Source: Flavobacteriales bacterium
GTDB lineage: Bacteria; Bacteroidota; Bacteroidia; Flavobacteriales; Flavobacteriaceae
Length of the DNA stretch: 12,794 bases
Direction: 5' to 3'
NCBI GenBank assembly: GCA_027033875.1
Contig: JALVKK010000142.1
Location: forward strand, 1 to 12,794
The translations under genes were made by a program, and so were the position numbers. Below, piece by piece: positions 1 to 6,884 of the stretch. Within the stretch, counting starts at the first letter, position 1, and the number at the start of each line of letters is the position of its first letter. The notes beneath the pieces were generated by a model that was not told the DNA's origin, made no database searches, and worked only from the letters and a program-made list of their open reading frames with translations.

Positions 1-8
1 ACTTTTTT

Positions 9-920
9 ATGATTGCAACACCTATTTTAGTATTTTTAGCTATTTTCATTATAGCTTCCGGATTGTTTATTGTCAAACAACAAACGGCAACCGTGATAGA
101 ACGACTTGGAAAATATCATTCGGTACGTTATGCCGGATTGAACTTTAAAGTTCCGGTAATAGACACCAAATCACGTCCTATAAATCTACGTATCCAACAA
201 TTAGATGTTATTGTAGAAACTAAAACCAAAGACGACGTATTTGTACATTTAAAAGTTTCGACACAGTTTCAAATCCCGAAGGACCGTGTCAAAGATGCTT
301 ATTACAAGCTCGAGGACCCTTCGGCGCAGATTACATCGTATATTTTTGATGTCGTACGGGCGGAAGTTCCCAAAATGCGACTTGATGATGTTTTTGAGCG
401 TAAAGATGATATAGCCATCGCCATTAAAAGCGAATTGAATGATGCGATGATGGAATACGGATATAATATTATCAAAACATTGGTAACCGATATAGACCCC
501 GACGCACAAGTAAAAGCGGCAATGAACCGTATCAACGCTGCCGAACGCGAAAAAGTAGCGGCACAATACGAAGGAGATGCGCAACGTATATTAATTGTAG
601 AGCGTGCCAAAGCTGAAGCTGAAAGCAAACGTCTGCAAGGAAAAGGTATTGCCGACCAACGACGCGAAATTGCTCGCGGTTTGGAAGAATCCGTCGATGT
701 CTTAAATCGGGCCGGTATCAATCCGCAAGAAGCCTCGGCTTTAATTGTAATAACACAACACTATGATACGTTACAAGCGATTGGACAAGATACCAAATCT
801 AATTTGATTTTGTTGCCAAACAATCCGAATGCAGCCAGTGAAATGCTGAATGATATGGTTGTGTCTTTGGTTGCCGCCAATAAAATCAATAATGCGGATA
901 ACGAGGAAACAAAAGAATAA
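9..920 (+). CDS. SPFH/band-7 (stomatin/prohibitin-like) membrane protein
   Basis: The 303-residue product has one N-terminal hydrophobic segment (about residues 4-22). An SPFH domain follows (about 23-175, with the typical start IVKQQTATVIERLGKYHSV). Next comes an Ala/Glu/Arg-rich helical stretch (about 176-230: AAEREKVAAQYEGDAQR and onward) that should form a coiled coil. The length matches bacterial QmcA/stomatin-like proteins (about 300 residues). Such proteins assemble into oligomers on the inner membrane and act as scaffolds or as modulators of FtsH-like proteases; that role is family knowledge, not visible here. The ATG at 9 places the membrane segment at the very N-terminus. Its promoter lies outside the window. 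A NfeD-type partner, often adjacent to SPFH genes, is not seen downstream and would have to be upstream. The gene ends 46 bases before a strong terminator and converges with the gene at 1017-4175. Confidence 0.9.
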   Translation: MIATPILVFLAIFIIASGLFIVKQQTATVIERLGKYHSVRYAGLNFKVPVIDTKSRPINLRIQQLDVIVETKTKDDVFVHLKVSTQFQIPKDRVKDAYYKLEDPSAQITSYIFDVVRAEVPKMRLDDVFERKDDIAIAIKSELNDAMMEYGYNIIKTLVTDIDPDAQVKAAMNRINAAEREKVAAQYEGDAQRILIVERAKAEAESKRLQGKGIADQRREIARGLEESVDVLNRAGINPQEASALIVITQHYDTLQAIGQDTKSNLILLPNNPNAASEMLNDMVVSLVAANKINNADNEETKE

Positions 921-965
921 TAAAATGTTGAATGTAAAAATTGGTTATTGTATTTAAAATCCAAT

Positions 966-994
966 AAAAAAGTCGCCCGAGCGGGCGACTTTTT
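966..994. terminator. Bidirectional rho-independent terminator
   Basis: A perfect inverted repeat has arms AGTCGCCCG (971-979) and CGGGCGACT (982-990). The A-tract before it and T-tract after it extend the pairing to 13 bp (967-979 with 982-994). A run of T follows the GC-rich stem on both strands: 990-994 on the + strand, and the complement of 966-971 on the - strand. It lies between the convergent SPFH gene (ends 920) and the T9SS protein gene (ends 1017), so it can stop transcription from both sides. The bare loop would be only 2 bases; the innermost G-C pair probably opens to give a GAGC loop. Confidence 0.93.
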
Positions 995-1016
995 ATTATA
1001 GATATATCACATCAAT

Positions 1017-4000
1017 TTATTTCTTTAAAAATTTTGCCGTATAACGTGTTTCACCGTTTTGAAGTTTTATCACGTAATAACCTTTTGTAAGATTAGAAAT
1101 ATCTAATCTGAGTTTGTCGGTACTTTTGACTGCTTGTTTTATAACTTCTCTCCCATTCATATCATATACATATACCATCGTGTTTAATGCTTCCGGTAAG
1201 GATACATCAACAAAATCAATTGCCGGATTGGGATAAACATTTACAGAAATAAAATTTTCATTCGTGATTGCGCCAGATGTTGCCGTAAATTCTCCCGAGA
1301 AAATACCACGTCCGTAAGTTGAAGCAAAGACTTTGTTATCGTCTCGCAATTCAATATCGGTTACTTTGACATCGCTCATACCGTTATAAGTTGGGTACCA
1401 ATTGGGAGAAGCATCGCCAAAGTTAGGTGTTGCCCAAATACCGATATCGGTTCCGATGATGACTTCATTTGTATTTAACGGATTGGGCATAATACAATTA
1501 ACCGGCATATCGGGCAAATCACCTTCTTTACTGACCCAGGTTGTACCGCCGTCATCAGTATAGAATATATTGGTAACGCCGTAATTAAAAATAGTTACAT
1601 AAATTTCATTTTCTGTTTGACCGAACTCAATATCCGAAATACTACCTACAAAATCATCTCCGGTAATATCGCTAAAAACGGGCGATGTATTTGCATTTTC
1701 GACTTTCAACAAATTGCCGTTTTGCAAACCGACAAATAATTTGGAAGAACCGGTCGTAAATGGCGATACTTTAAGTGCCGTAGGAAAACTGTGTAAAATC
1801 GGATCTTGTATGGTATATTTAGAAACCGCACCTAAGATATTACTATATCTGCGAATAACATAAGTATAAAAACCATTGGAATCCGGATAAGAGTAATTGG
1901 TATATAAAATATTCAAATTTGAATCCAAAGCTTCTTGATTGATAAAATCACCGTGCGATGAACTTTCAGAGTTGATGGTATGCCAAGTCAGTGTATTGTA
2001 ATCGTACAATCTGATATTACCATTATACACATAATTGGAGATTCGATAACGGTCCGTTCCGTCTTGATCAAAGAAACAATAAGCACCGTCTCCGCCTTGC
2101 GTTTCTTCGGAATTGGTTATATGTTGCGGGGCGTTTTCAAACAATTGCGTTCCGTTATCTTGTGCGCCTGCCATAAAATAATCTCCACTGAAAGCAGCAG
2201 TAGGAGCAACCGCCACATGATAAAATTGGGTAACATTGTAATTATTATTTCGGTGTTCAATTGTAGCTCCGGCATTGGCGGAGTAAGCTACACCACCGTC
2301 ATTTCCAAACAAGATATGTTGCGAATCGGCAAAGGCAATACCGTGTTGGTCCGGATGAATAATATTTGATGAGGTACTACCGTAGTACGATGAAAGTTGT
2401 GTCCAATTATTACCGCCGTCAGTCGATTTAAAAATATCAATACCACCGACATAGATAGTTTCGTCATCGTTAGGATCGGTTTCAATGTACAAATCGTAAT
2501 AGGCTTGTCCGTTTGTAAAATCCGAACCGGAAAAATCGCCATCCGATGGCAGATTAAAGACATTAAGAGATGATACAAAACCATCCGTTGTCTTGATACC
2601 CGATAGATTATAGCCGTTACCTGAATATTGCAAGATGATTATATACAATTTATCCGGTGTAGATTTAGATGCTGTCAATTCCATTCGTCCGACATTGGTC
2701 AATGGCAATACTACACTGAAATTATTTCCGTCGTCTGAAGATATTATAGCACCGTTGTCGCCGCCATTTATGGTATTTCGGGTTGTAGTTAGCCAAATTT
2801 TATTATCGGCGGCTATTTCCAAATCAAAAGGGGTTAATACGGAGCCGTCCGGTGCCGTCGGAAGTGTAACTTGTTGCCAGGTAGCACCGTTATCGGTTGA
2901 TTTGTACAATCCTTGATAGCCTTCGCCCAAAACCGTAAATGAAGATGCATCGCCGTAGTAAGAATCGCCGGCAGTCGCATAAATTTCTGTTGTACCGTTA
3001 TTGTTTCGGGCAACTATATCGTTGATATGAGTAATGCCGGGCACCAAATAACCTACTGATATAGCTGTATTATTGTTTGTAATCGTTGCGTTTACGGTAG
3101 TAGAGTTATTGAGAGCGTCTAAAATAGCTTCTCCGTCAGCTTTTGAAATCATTACCGAAGGAATGGTAATAGTATTATCCGTTCCTCCCATAATTATAGG
3201 GTCGCCACCGACATTGTTAATCATTAAGACACCGACAGCACCGGCATTTTGTGCATTTTTCACTTTATCGACAAAAAAACAGGTTCCCCGTTCTATTACG
3301 GCAATATTTCCACTGATAGCAGAAGCGTTAATCAAAGTATTACAACCCAAAGTTGCATTGGCGGTACCGTCATCCACTAATACCAAATTGCCGGAATAAT
3401 CGGTAAAATCCGTATCTCCGAAATTGGCTTTTACAGCGACTATATCACCTTGTAAATTGGCGGGGGAATTAATGGTTAAAGTTGCATTTGAAACAAATTG
3501 TGCCGTTCCGTCTTGTCCGCCGAAAACGTGTTCCCAAGTTTGACCGCCGTCTGTTGACCGCCAAATACCGTTACCGTTGACGGCTCCTCCGGTATAGGAT
3601 TCGCCGGTTCCTACAAACATATTTTGAGGATTATTGGGGTCATAAGTAATGGAGCTGACCGCCAAATTGTGTGGCAAACTTGTATTGTGCCATTGTGAAG
3701 CGGGGTTGGTTATATCGTTATTTACCCACAATCCGCCGCTGACACCTCCGGCAAACGCGCGTTTGTGCGTCGGATCATTGGGGTCGAACATTACCGCTTT
3801 GGTACGTCCGCCGACATTACCCGGACCTCTTTCAATCCACGGATTTGTATATTGTCCAGGAACGCTTTTGGGATCGTTTCTTTGCGCTCTGATACGATTT
3901 TGAATATCTAAGAGTTTTTCCGGTGTCGGACGACCGATTGCGGGGTTCATTGTCAATTCCCATTGTCTTTCCAGATAGGGACTTGGCGGTAATCCTAATT

Positions 4001-4175
4001 GCTTTCGTTCGGCAACTGATAAGGTTTTGGTATGTTTAAAAGGTGAGTTGGCTAAAAATGTTGTATGTTTTTGTCGTAAACGTTCAACATCATTATTTTG
4101 ACGATGACCGGTTGAGCAAGATGTTATGAACAAACCGGCAAAAGCCAGCAATAATACAGTTTTTTTCAATATCAT
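1017..4175 (-). CDS. Surface/secreted T9SS protein with BNR (sortilin/VPS10-like) repeats and an inserted PA domain
   Basis: The product has 1052 residues. The N-terminus is a lipoprotein-like signal: MILKK, a hydrophobic core, then FITSC with Cys20. Asp-box/BNR motifs mark beta-propeller blades: STDGGQTW (207-214), STDNGATW (426-433), STDGGNNW (584-591) and TDDGGTTW (873-880), with a weaker SSDDGNNF at 479-486. Between the first two lies a protease-associated (PA) domain (about 260-355, with IAVIERGTCFFVDKV and NAQNAGAVGVLMINN). The C-terminus (about 978-1052, starting NVYPNPAIDFVDVS and ending in KFLKK) is a type A T9SS sorting domain, so the protein should cross the outer membrane and be anchored or released there. 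No protease catalytic motif is evident; binding or adhesion is possible but unproven. The ATG at 4175 fits the signal peptide and lies 25 bases after a good -7 box. The gene is probably monocistronic. Confidence 0.88.
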   Translation of the reverse strand: MILKKTVLLLAFAGLFITSCSTGHRQNNDVERLRQKHTTFLANSPFKHTKTLSVAERKQLGLPPSPYLERQWELTMNPAIGRPTPEKLLDIQNRIRAQRNDPKSVPGQYTNPWIERGPGNVGGRTKAVMFDPNDPTHKRAFAGGVSGGLWVNNDITNPASQWHNTSLPHNLAVSSITYDPNNPQNMFVGTGESYTGGAVNGNGIWRSTDGGQTWEHVFGGQDGTAQFVSNATLTINSPANLQGDIVAVKANFGDTDFTDYSGNLVLVDDGTANATLGCNTLINASAISGNIAVIERGTCFFVDKVKNAQNAGAVGVLMINNVGGDPIIMGGTDNTITIPSVMISKADGEAILDALNNSTTVNATITNNNTAISVGYLVPGITHINDIVARNNNGTTEIYATAGDSYYGDASSFTVLGEGYQGLYKSTDNGATWQQVTLPTAPDGSVLTPFDLEIAADNKIWLTTTRNTINGGDNGAIISSDDGNNFSVVLPLTNVGRMELTASKSTPDKLYIIILQYSGNGYNLSGIKTTDGFVSSLNVFNLPSDGDFSGSDFTNGQAYYDLYIETDPNDDETIYVGGIDIFKSTDGGNNWTQLSSYYGSTSSNIIHPDQHGIAFADSQHILFGNDGGVAYSANAGATIEHRNNNYNVTQFYHVAVAPTAAFSGDYFMAGAQDNGTQLFENAPQHITNSEETQGGDGAYCFFDQDGTDRYRISNYVYNGNIRLYDYNTLTWHTINSESSSHGDFINQEALDSNLNILYTNYSYPDSNGFYTYVIRRYSNILGAVSKYTIQDPILHSFPTALKVSPFTTGSSKLFVGLQNGNLLKVENANTSPVFSDITGDDFVGSISDIEFGQTENEIYVTIFNYGVTNIFYTDDGGTTWVSKEGDLPDMPVNCIMPNPLNTNEVIIGTDIGIWATPNFGDASPNWYPTYNGMSDVKVTDIELRDDNKVFASTYGRGIFSGEFTATSGAITNENFISVNVYPNPAIDFVDVSLPEALNTMVYVYDMNGREVIKQAVKSTDKLRLDISNLTKGYYVIKLQNGETRYTAKFLKK

Positions 4176-4200
4176 AATATTATAATTTATTAGTGAAATA

Positions 4201-4230
4201 CAAATGTAATAAAAAAAATTATTATTACAG
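4201..4230 (-). promoter_or_regulatory. Bacteroidota-type promoter for the T9SS protein gene
   Basis: On the - strand the sequence reads TACATTTG (4201-4208), an exact match to the Bacteroidota -7 consensus TAnnTTTG. A 19-base spacer separates it from CTG (4228-4230), one mismatch from the -33 consensus TTG. The start codon at 4175 is 25 bases downstream. The -33 part overlaps the stop codon region of the DUF4292 gene (stop 4225-4227), so this promoter starts inside the end of the upstream operon. Confidence 0.65.
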
Positions 4231-4962
4231 TTTTTGATAATTGTCGGGTATTCTAAAAGGAAAGCCTAATGCTTTATTCAAAAAAATTTTGCTGTATTTG
4301 ATTTTCAGATGCTTTATTCCTGTTTGAATCACAATACTCCCGGGAATATATTCCTTAGCGATTTGTTGGTAATTCTGATAATTCAGTTGAATATTTCCTT
4401 GCGATGAATCATAAAATGTTCCGGAAAGCATTTTATAAAAGGCGGTTAAAGATATTTTTTTTACAACCGGATTTTGCAGATGTAGTTCATAGTTGTCGGC
4501 ATTTATTATCAGACTTGTTTTTTCGGGATTAATTTTGCTGATTAAATCTCCGGTTAGCAAATTTTGTAAATCGTTGAATCCGAACGACAAACCGAGTTTT
4601 TGTTCCAATAAATCCAAACTGCCGTCGTAGTAGCTGCGGTTGATTTTATTATAGTATTGTATTTTGGTCGGCGTGATATAAAATTTTGCCATAGGGATAC
4701 CCAAAAAATTAAGACTTCCCCAAATAATACTGTCTTTGAGTATCCGTATTTTTCCTTTACCCGAAAAACTTTGTGTATCGTCGTTATAAGAAACCGCCAG
4801 TCCGGCTTCCAATGTTTTACTTGAAAAACGGTGGTTGTCCGCTTCGCGTAAAAGTTTGTTTAAACGTATTTTTTGCGTGTGATCATAAGTCGTTTTTCTA
4901 AACGATTTACAGCTTGACAGGAACAAAACAAATCCGGTTAATATAAGAATGATTTTTTTCAA
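4225..4962 (-). CDS. DUF4292 family lipoprotein
   Basis: The 245-residue product has a lipoprotein signal peptide (MKKIILILTG, then LSSC with the lipidated Cys18). A beta-rich body follows, including SGKGKIRILKDSIIWGSLNF at 67-86 and a Tyr-rich segment around 96-113 that is typical of DUF4292 proteins in Flavobacteriia. I recall the family as having a LolA/LolB-like fold, which would suggest handling of lipoproteins or lipids at the outer membrane; this is inference. The start is TTG (4960-4962), not ATG. It overlaps the TGA stop of the preceding TPR gene as TTGA, and no in-frame ATG exists between the overlap and the signal peptide, so TTG is the only sensible start. Translation is probably coupled to the upstream gene. 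It is the last gene of the three-gene operon. Confidence 0.85.
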   Translation of the reverse strand: MKKIILILTGFVLFLSSCKSFRKTTYDHTQKIRLNKLLREADNHRFSSKTLEAGLAVSYNDDTQSFSGKGKIRILKDSIIWGSLNFLGIPMAKFYITPTKIQYYNKINRSYYDGSLDLLEQKLGLSFGFNDLQNLLTGDLISKINPEKTSLIINADNYELHLQNPVVKKISLTAFYKMLSGTFYDSSQGNIQLNYQNYQQIAKEYIPGSIVIQTGIKHLKIKYSKIFLNKALGFPFRIPDNYQKL

Positions 4963-5732
4963 ATTTTTTGTAATTTTTGACGATATTTTTCGGCTTTTTT
5001 AAGTTGTTTTAATCCGGTAAATATTTCGATATATTGTTGATAATAAGCTCTTAACATTGCTTTGTTGCCGGAGGTAAAATCAATACCCGAATCGAGATAA
5101 TCACGGGCGTCCGCATATTTTTTTAAGGCGGTATAGGCTTTGGCTATATACAAGTATATACCGGCATCGTCGGGGTGAGTATCTAATGCTTTTTCACCGG
5201 CTTTGAGCAATTGATTATATTGTTTTTGTTGCCAGAGTGTTTTTAGATTATTCGATTTGCCAACTTGTTTAACAGTTGCTCGGGGTGTCGATTGAATGTC
5301 AATTCGCATCAGATTGACTTTACGGTACAAATCTTTGATCAGATATTTGTTTTTGGCTTTAGTTTCAAAGTCTTTAATCAATTTGTAAAGGAGTTTTCGG
5401 TCTGTATTTTGTTTGATTTTAATTTCGATGTATAATTTTTGGTACCATTTGTTATCCGGATTGTATTTTTGTGCTTTGCTCAAATACAACAAACTTTTGT
5501 CGTAATCTCTAAGGTCAAAATAGTTTTGGGCTATTTTGAAATATACGGCGTCGTTGCCGGAATCGATAGATAAACATTGTTCAAACAAATCATTGGATTG
5601 TTGGTAATTGGTTTTGAGACGTTCGGTCATGGCATCGTAAAAATAGTCGTTGAACGACATCATTTTAGAAGTGCTTTGTGCCATTATTTGTCCGAGAGAC
5701 AGCCAGTATATTAAAACCAAATATTTTTTCAT
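4959..5732 (-). CDS. Exported tetratricopeptide-repeat protein
   Basis: The 257-residue product has a signal peptide (MKKYLVLIYWLSLGQIMA, probable cleavage before Gln19), so it should be periplasmic. TPR-like helix pairs are visible at about 61-95 (AVYFKIAQNYFDLRDYDKSL), 188-220 (GIYLYIAKAYTALKKYADAR) and 222-256 (LRAYYQQYIEIFTGLKQLKK). The middle (about 100-150) is charged and helical without clear repeats. No enzyme motif is seen; a protein-protein scaffold role is inferred from the TPRs. It starts 19 bases after the nucleotidyltransferase stop and overlaps the DUF4292 start by 4 bases, so the three genes are almost certainly cotranscribed. This order (sugar nucleotidyltransferase, TPR protein, DUF4292) is, from memory, common in Flavobacteriia, which points to a shared envelope function. 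Confidence 0.85.
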   Translation of the reverse strand: MKKYLVLIYWLSLGQIMAQSTSKMMSFNDYFYDAMTERLKTNYQQSNDLFEQCLSIDSGNDAVYFKIAQNYFDLRDYDKSLLYLSKAQKYNPDNKWYQKLYIEIKIKQNTDRKLLYKLIKDFETKAKNKYLIKDLYRKVNLMRIDIQSTPRATVKQVGKSNNLKTLWQQKQYNQLLKAGEKALDTHPDDAGIYLYIAKAYTALKKYADARDYLDSGIDFTSGNKAMLRAYYQQYIEIFTGLKQLKKAEKYRQKLQKI

Positions 5733-5751
5733 ACCTGATAGTTAGCAATTT

Positions 5752-6762
5752 TTATTCCAAAGTTGAGTAATCGCCCAGATTAAGACTTTCAAAATTGCCG
5801 TCATATTTGACAAAACTGCCAATCATTGAATTTTTTATATCGGCATTGTTGATAAAAGTTTGGTCTTGAATCAAGCTGTTTTCAACTCGTGAGTTTTCAA
5901 TGCTACTCCCCTTGCCTAACGACACAAAAGGACCTACCGAACTGTTGATAATTTCTGCCCCGTCAGCGATATAACAAGGTTCAATTATCTCTGAATCAAC
6001 GATTTTAGCAGATTTTGAAATCAATTTGACTTTTTCTTCAAAATCATATTTTAATATTTTTGCATTGGTTTCAACAGCTATTTTAGGATTGCCGAAATCC
6101 ATCCAGTCGGAAACCGTACCGGGTTTAAAAATCAAAGCTTTTTGTTTCATGTTTTCCAAAGCGGTGGTCAACTGGTATTCGCCACCTACTCGAATATCAT
6201 GGTCAAACAGGTATTGAATTTCTTTTTTAAGTTGCTCGCCTTTTTTGAAATAATAAATGCCGATTATGGCCAAATCGGAGACAAATTTTTTAGGTTTTTC
6301 GACAAAACCTTCTATTTCGTTATGATTATTGAGTTTGACTACGCCGAAATCTTCCGGCTTATCGACTTTTTTTACCCAGATAATACCGTCGGCTTTTTCG
6401 TCCAATTCAAAAGCTCCTTTAAACAAAGTATCTGCATAAGCCACCACAACAGGTCCGTTGAGCAAACTTTTGGCACTGAATATGGCGTGCGCCGTTCCTA
6501 AGGCTTCATTTTGATAATCTATTTGACCTGAAGCGCCTATGTCCGAAGCTATATCAAGCAACTGTTTTTCAACGTCTTTACCAAATGATTCTCTGATGAT
6601 AAACGAAATTTTATCGATAGGTTGTTGCATCACTTTTGCAATTTCTCTGACCAGCCTTTCGGCTATACTTTTGCCGGCTACAGGAATAAGTGGTTTGGGC
6701 GTTTGTAAAGTATGCGGACGCAAACGGGTTCCGAGTCCGGCCATGGGTATAATTATATTCAT
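5752..6762 (-). CDS. Sugar-phosphate nucleotidyltransferase (RmlA/GlmU-like)
   Basis: The 336-residue product transfers a nucleotidyl group from an NTP to a sugar 1-phosphate. The N-terminal domain carries the family signature: GLGTRLRPHT (9-18) and PKPLIPVAG (22-30) for nucleotide binding, ALGTAHAI (87-94), and AYADTLF (108-114) whose Asp111 should bind Mg2+. EGFVEKP (151-157) and GEYQLTTALE (194-203) form the sugar side. The C-terminal part (about 250-325, IVDSEIIEPCYIADGAEI and onward) has hexapeptide-like periodicity fitting a left-handed beta-helix. There is no acetyltransferase domain of full GlmU length, so it is not a complete GlmU. The exact sugar and nucleotide cannot be read from the sequence. 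It is the first gene of an operon with the TPR and DUF4292 genes. The ATG at 6762 directly precedes the P-loop-like motif, as usual. Confidence 0.9.
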   Translation of the reverse strand: MNIIIPMAGLGTRLRPHTLQTPKPLIPVAGKSIAERLVREIAKVMQQPIDKISFIIRESFGKDVEKQLLDIASDIGASGQIDYQNEALGTAHAIFSAKSLLNGPVVVAYADTLFKGAFELDEKADGIIWVKKVDKPEDFGVVKLNNHNEIEGFVEKPKKFVSDLAIIGIYYFKKGEQLKKEIQYLFDHDIRVGGEYQLTTALENMKQKALIFKPGTVSDWMDFGNPKIAVETNAKILKYDFEEKVKLISKSAKIVDSEIIEPCYIADGAEIINSSVGPFVSLGKGSSIENSRVENSLIQDQTFINNADIKNSMIGSFVKYDGNFESLNLGDYSTLE

Positions 6763-6769
6763 GCTAATT

Positions 6770-6804
6770 AGTTGAAAGTTGAAAGTTCAAAGTTGAAAGT
6801 TTTT
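6770..6804. repeat. Heptad tandem repeat, unit AGTTGAA
   Basis: Four units follow in 7-base register: AGTTGAA (6770-6776), AGTTGAA (6777-6783), AGTTCAA (6784-6790) and AGTTGAA (6791-6797). A degenerate AGTTTTT ends the tract at 6804. It begins 8 bases upstream of the nucleotidyltransferase ATG (6762) and lies downstream of the predicted -7 box. If that promoter is right, the repeat makes up most of the 5' untranslated leader, which would read as repeated TTCAACT in the mRNA. Confidence 0.85.
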
Positions 6805-6816
6805 TTGTTTTGATTG

Positions 6817-6824
6817 CAAAGTTA
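6817..6824 (-). promoter_or_regulatory. Bacteroidota-type -7 element for the nucleotidyltransferase operon
   Basis: The - strand reads TAACTTTG at these positions, an exact match to TAnnTTTG. The nearest TTG on the upstream side is at 6848-6850, 23 bases away and slightly longer than the usual 19-21, so the -33 element is weak or absent. The start codon is 54 bases downstream. The element lies between two heptad repeat tracts (6770-6804 and 6829-6884). Confidence 0.5.
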
Positions 6825-6828
6825 ATTA

Positions 6829-6884
6829 ATTTTCAATTACGAATGGTCAATTACGAATTACGAATGATTAATAGCGAATAATTA
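6829..6884. repeat. Heptad-phased degenerate repeat, unit ATTACGA
   Basis: Eight consecutive 7-base units all begin with AT: ATTTTCA, ATTACGA, ATGGTCA, ATTACGA, ATTACGA, ATGATTA, ATAGCGA, ATAATTA. Three units (6836-6842, 6850-6856, 6857-6863) are identical, and the others keep the 7-base phase despite substitutions. The last unit contains the stop codon of the phosphatase gene (6882-6884 read on the - strand), so the tract fills the space between that stop and the operon promoter. Confidence 0.75.

Noticed and set aside
302..721. Antisense open frames of 111-139 codons within the SPFH gene
   Set aside because: They are fully contained opposite a well-supported SPFH gene and have Ser/Arg-rich composition typical of reversed coding DNA.
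6770..6884. CRISPR-like array
   Set aside because: Units are 7 bases with no spacers and no cas genes nearby, so this is a simple phased repeat.
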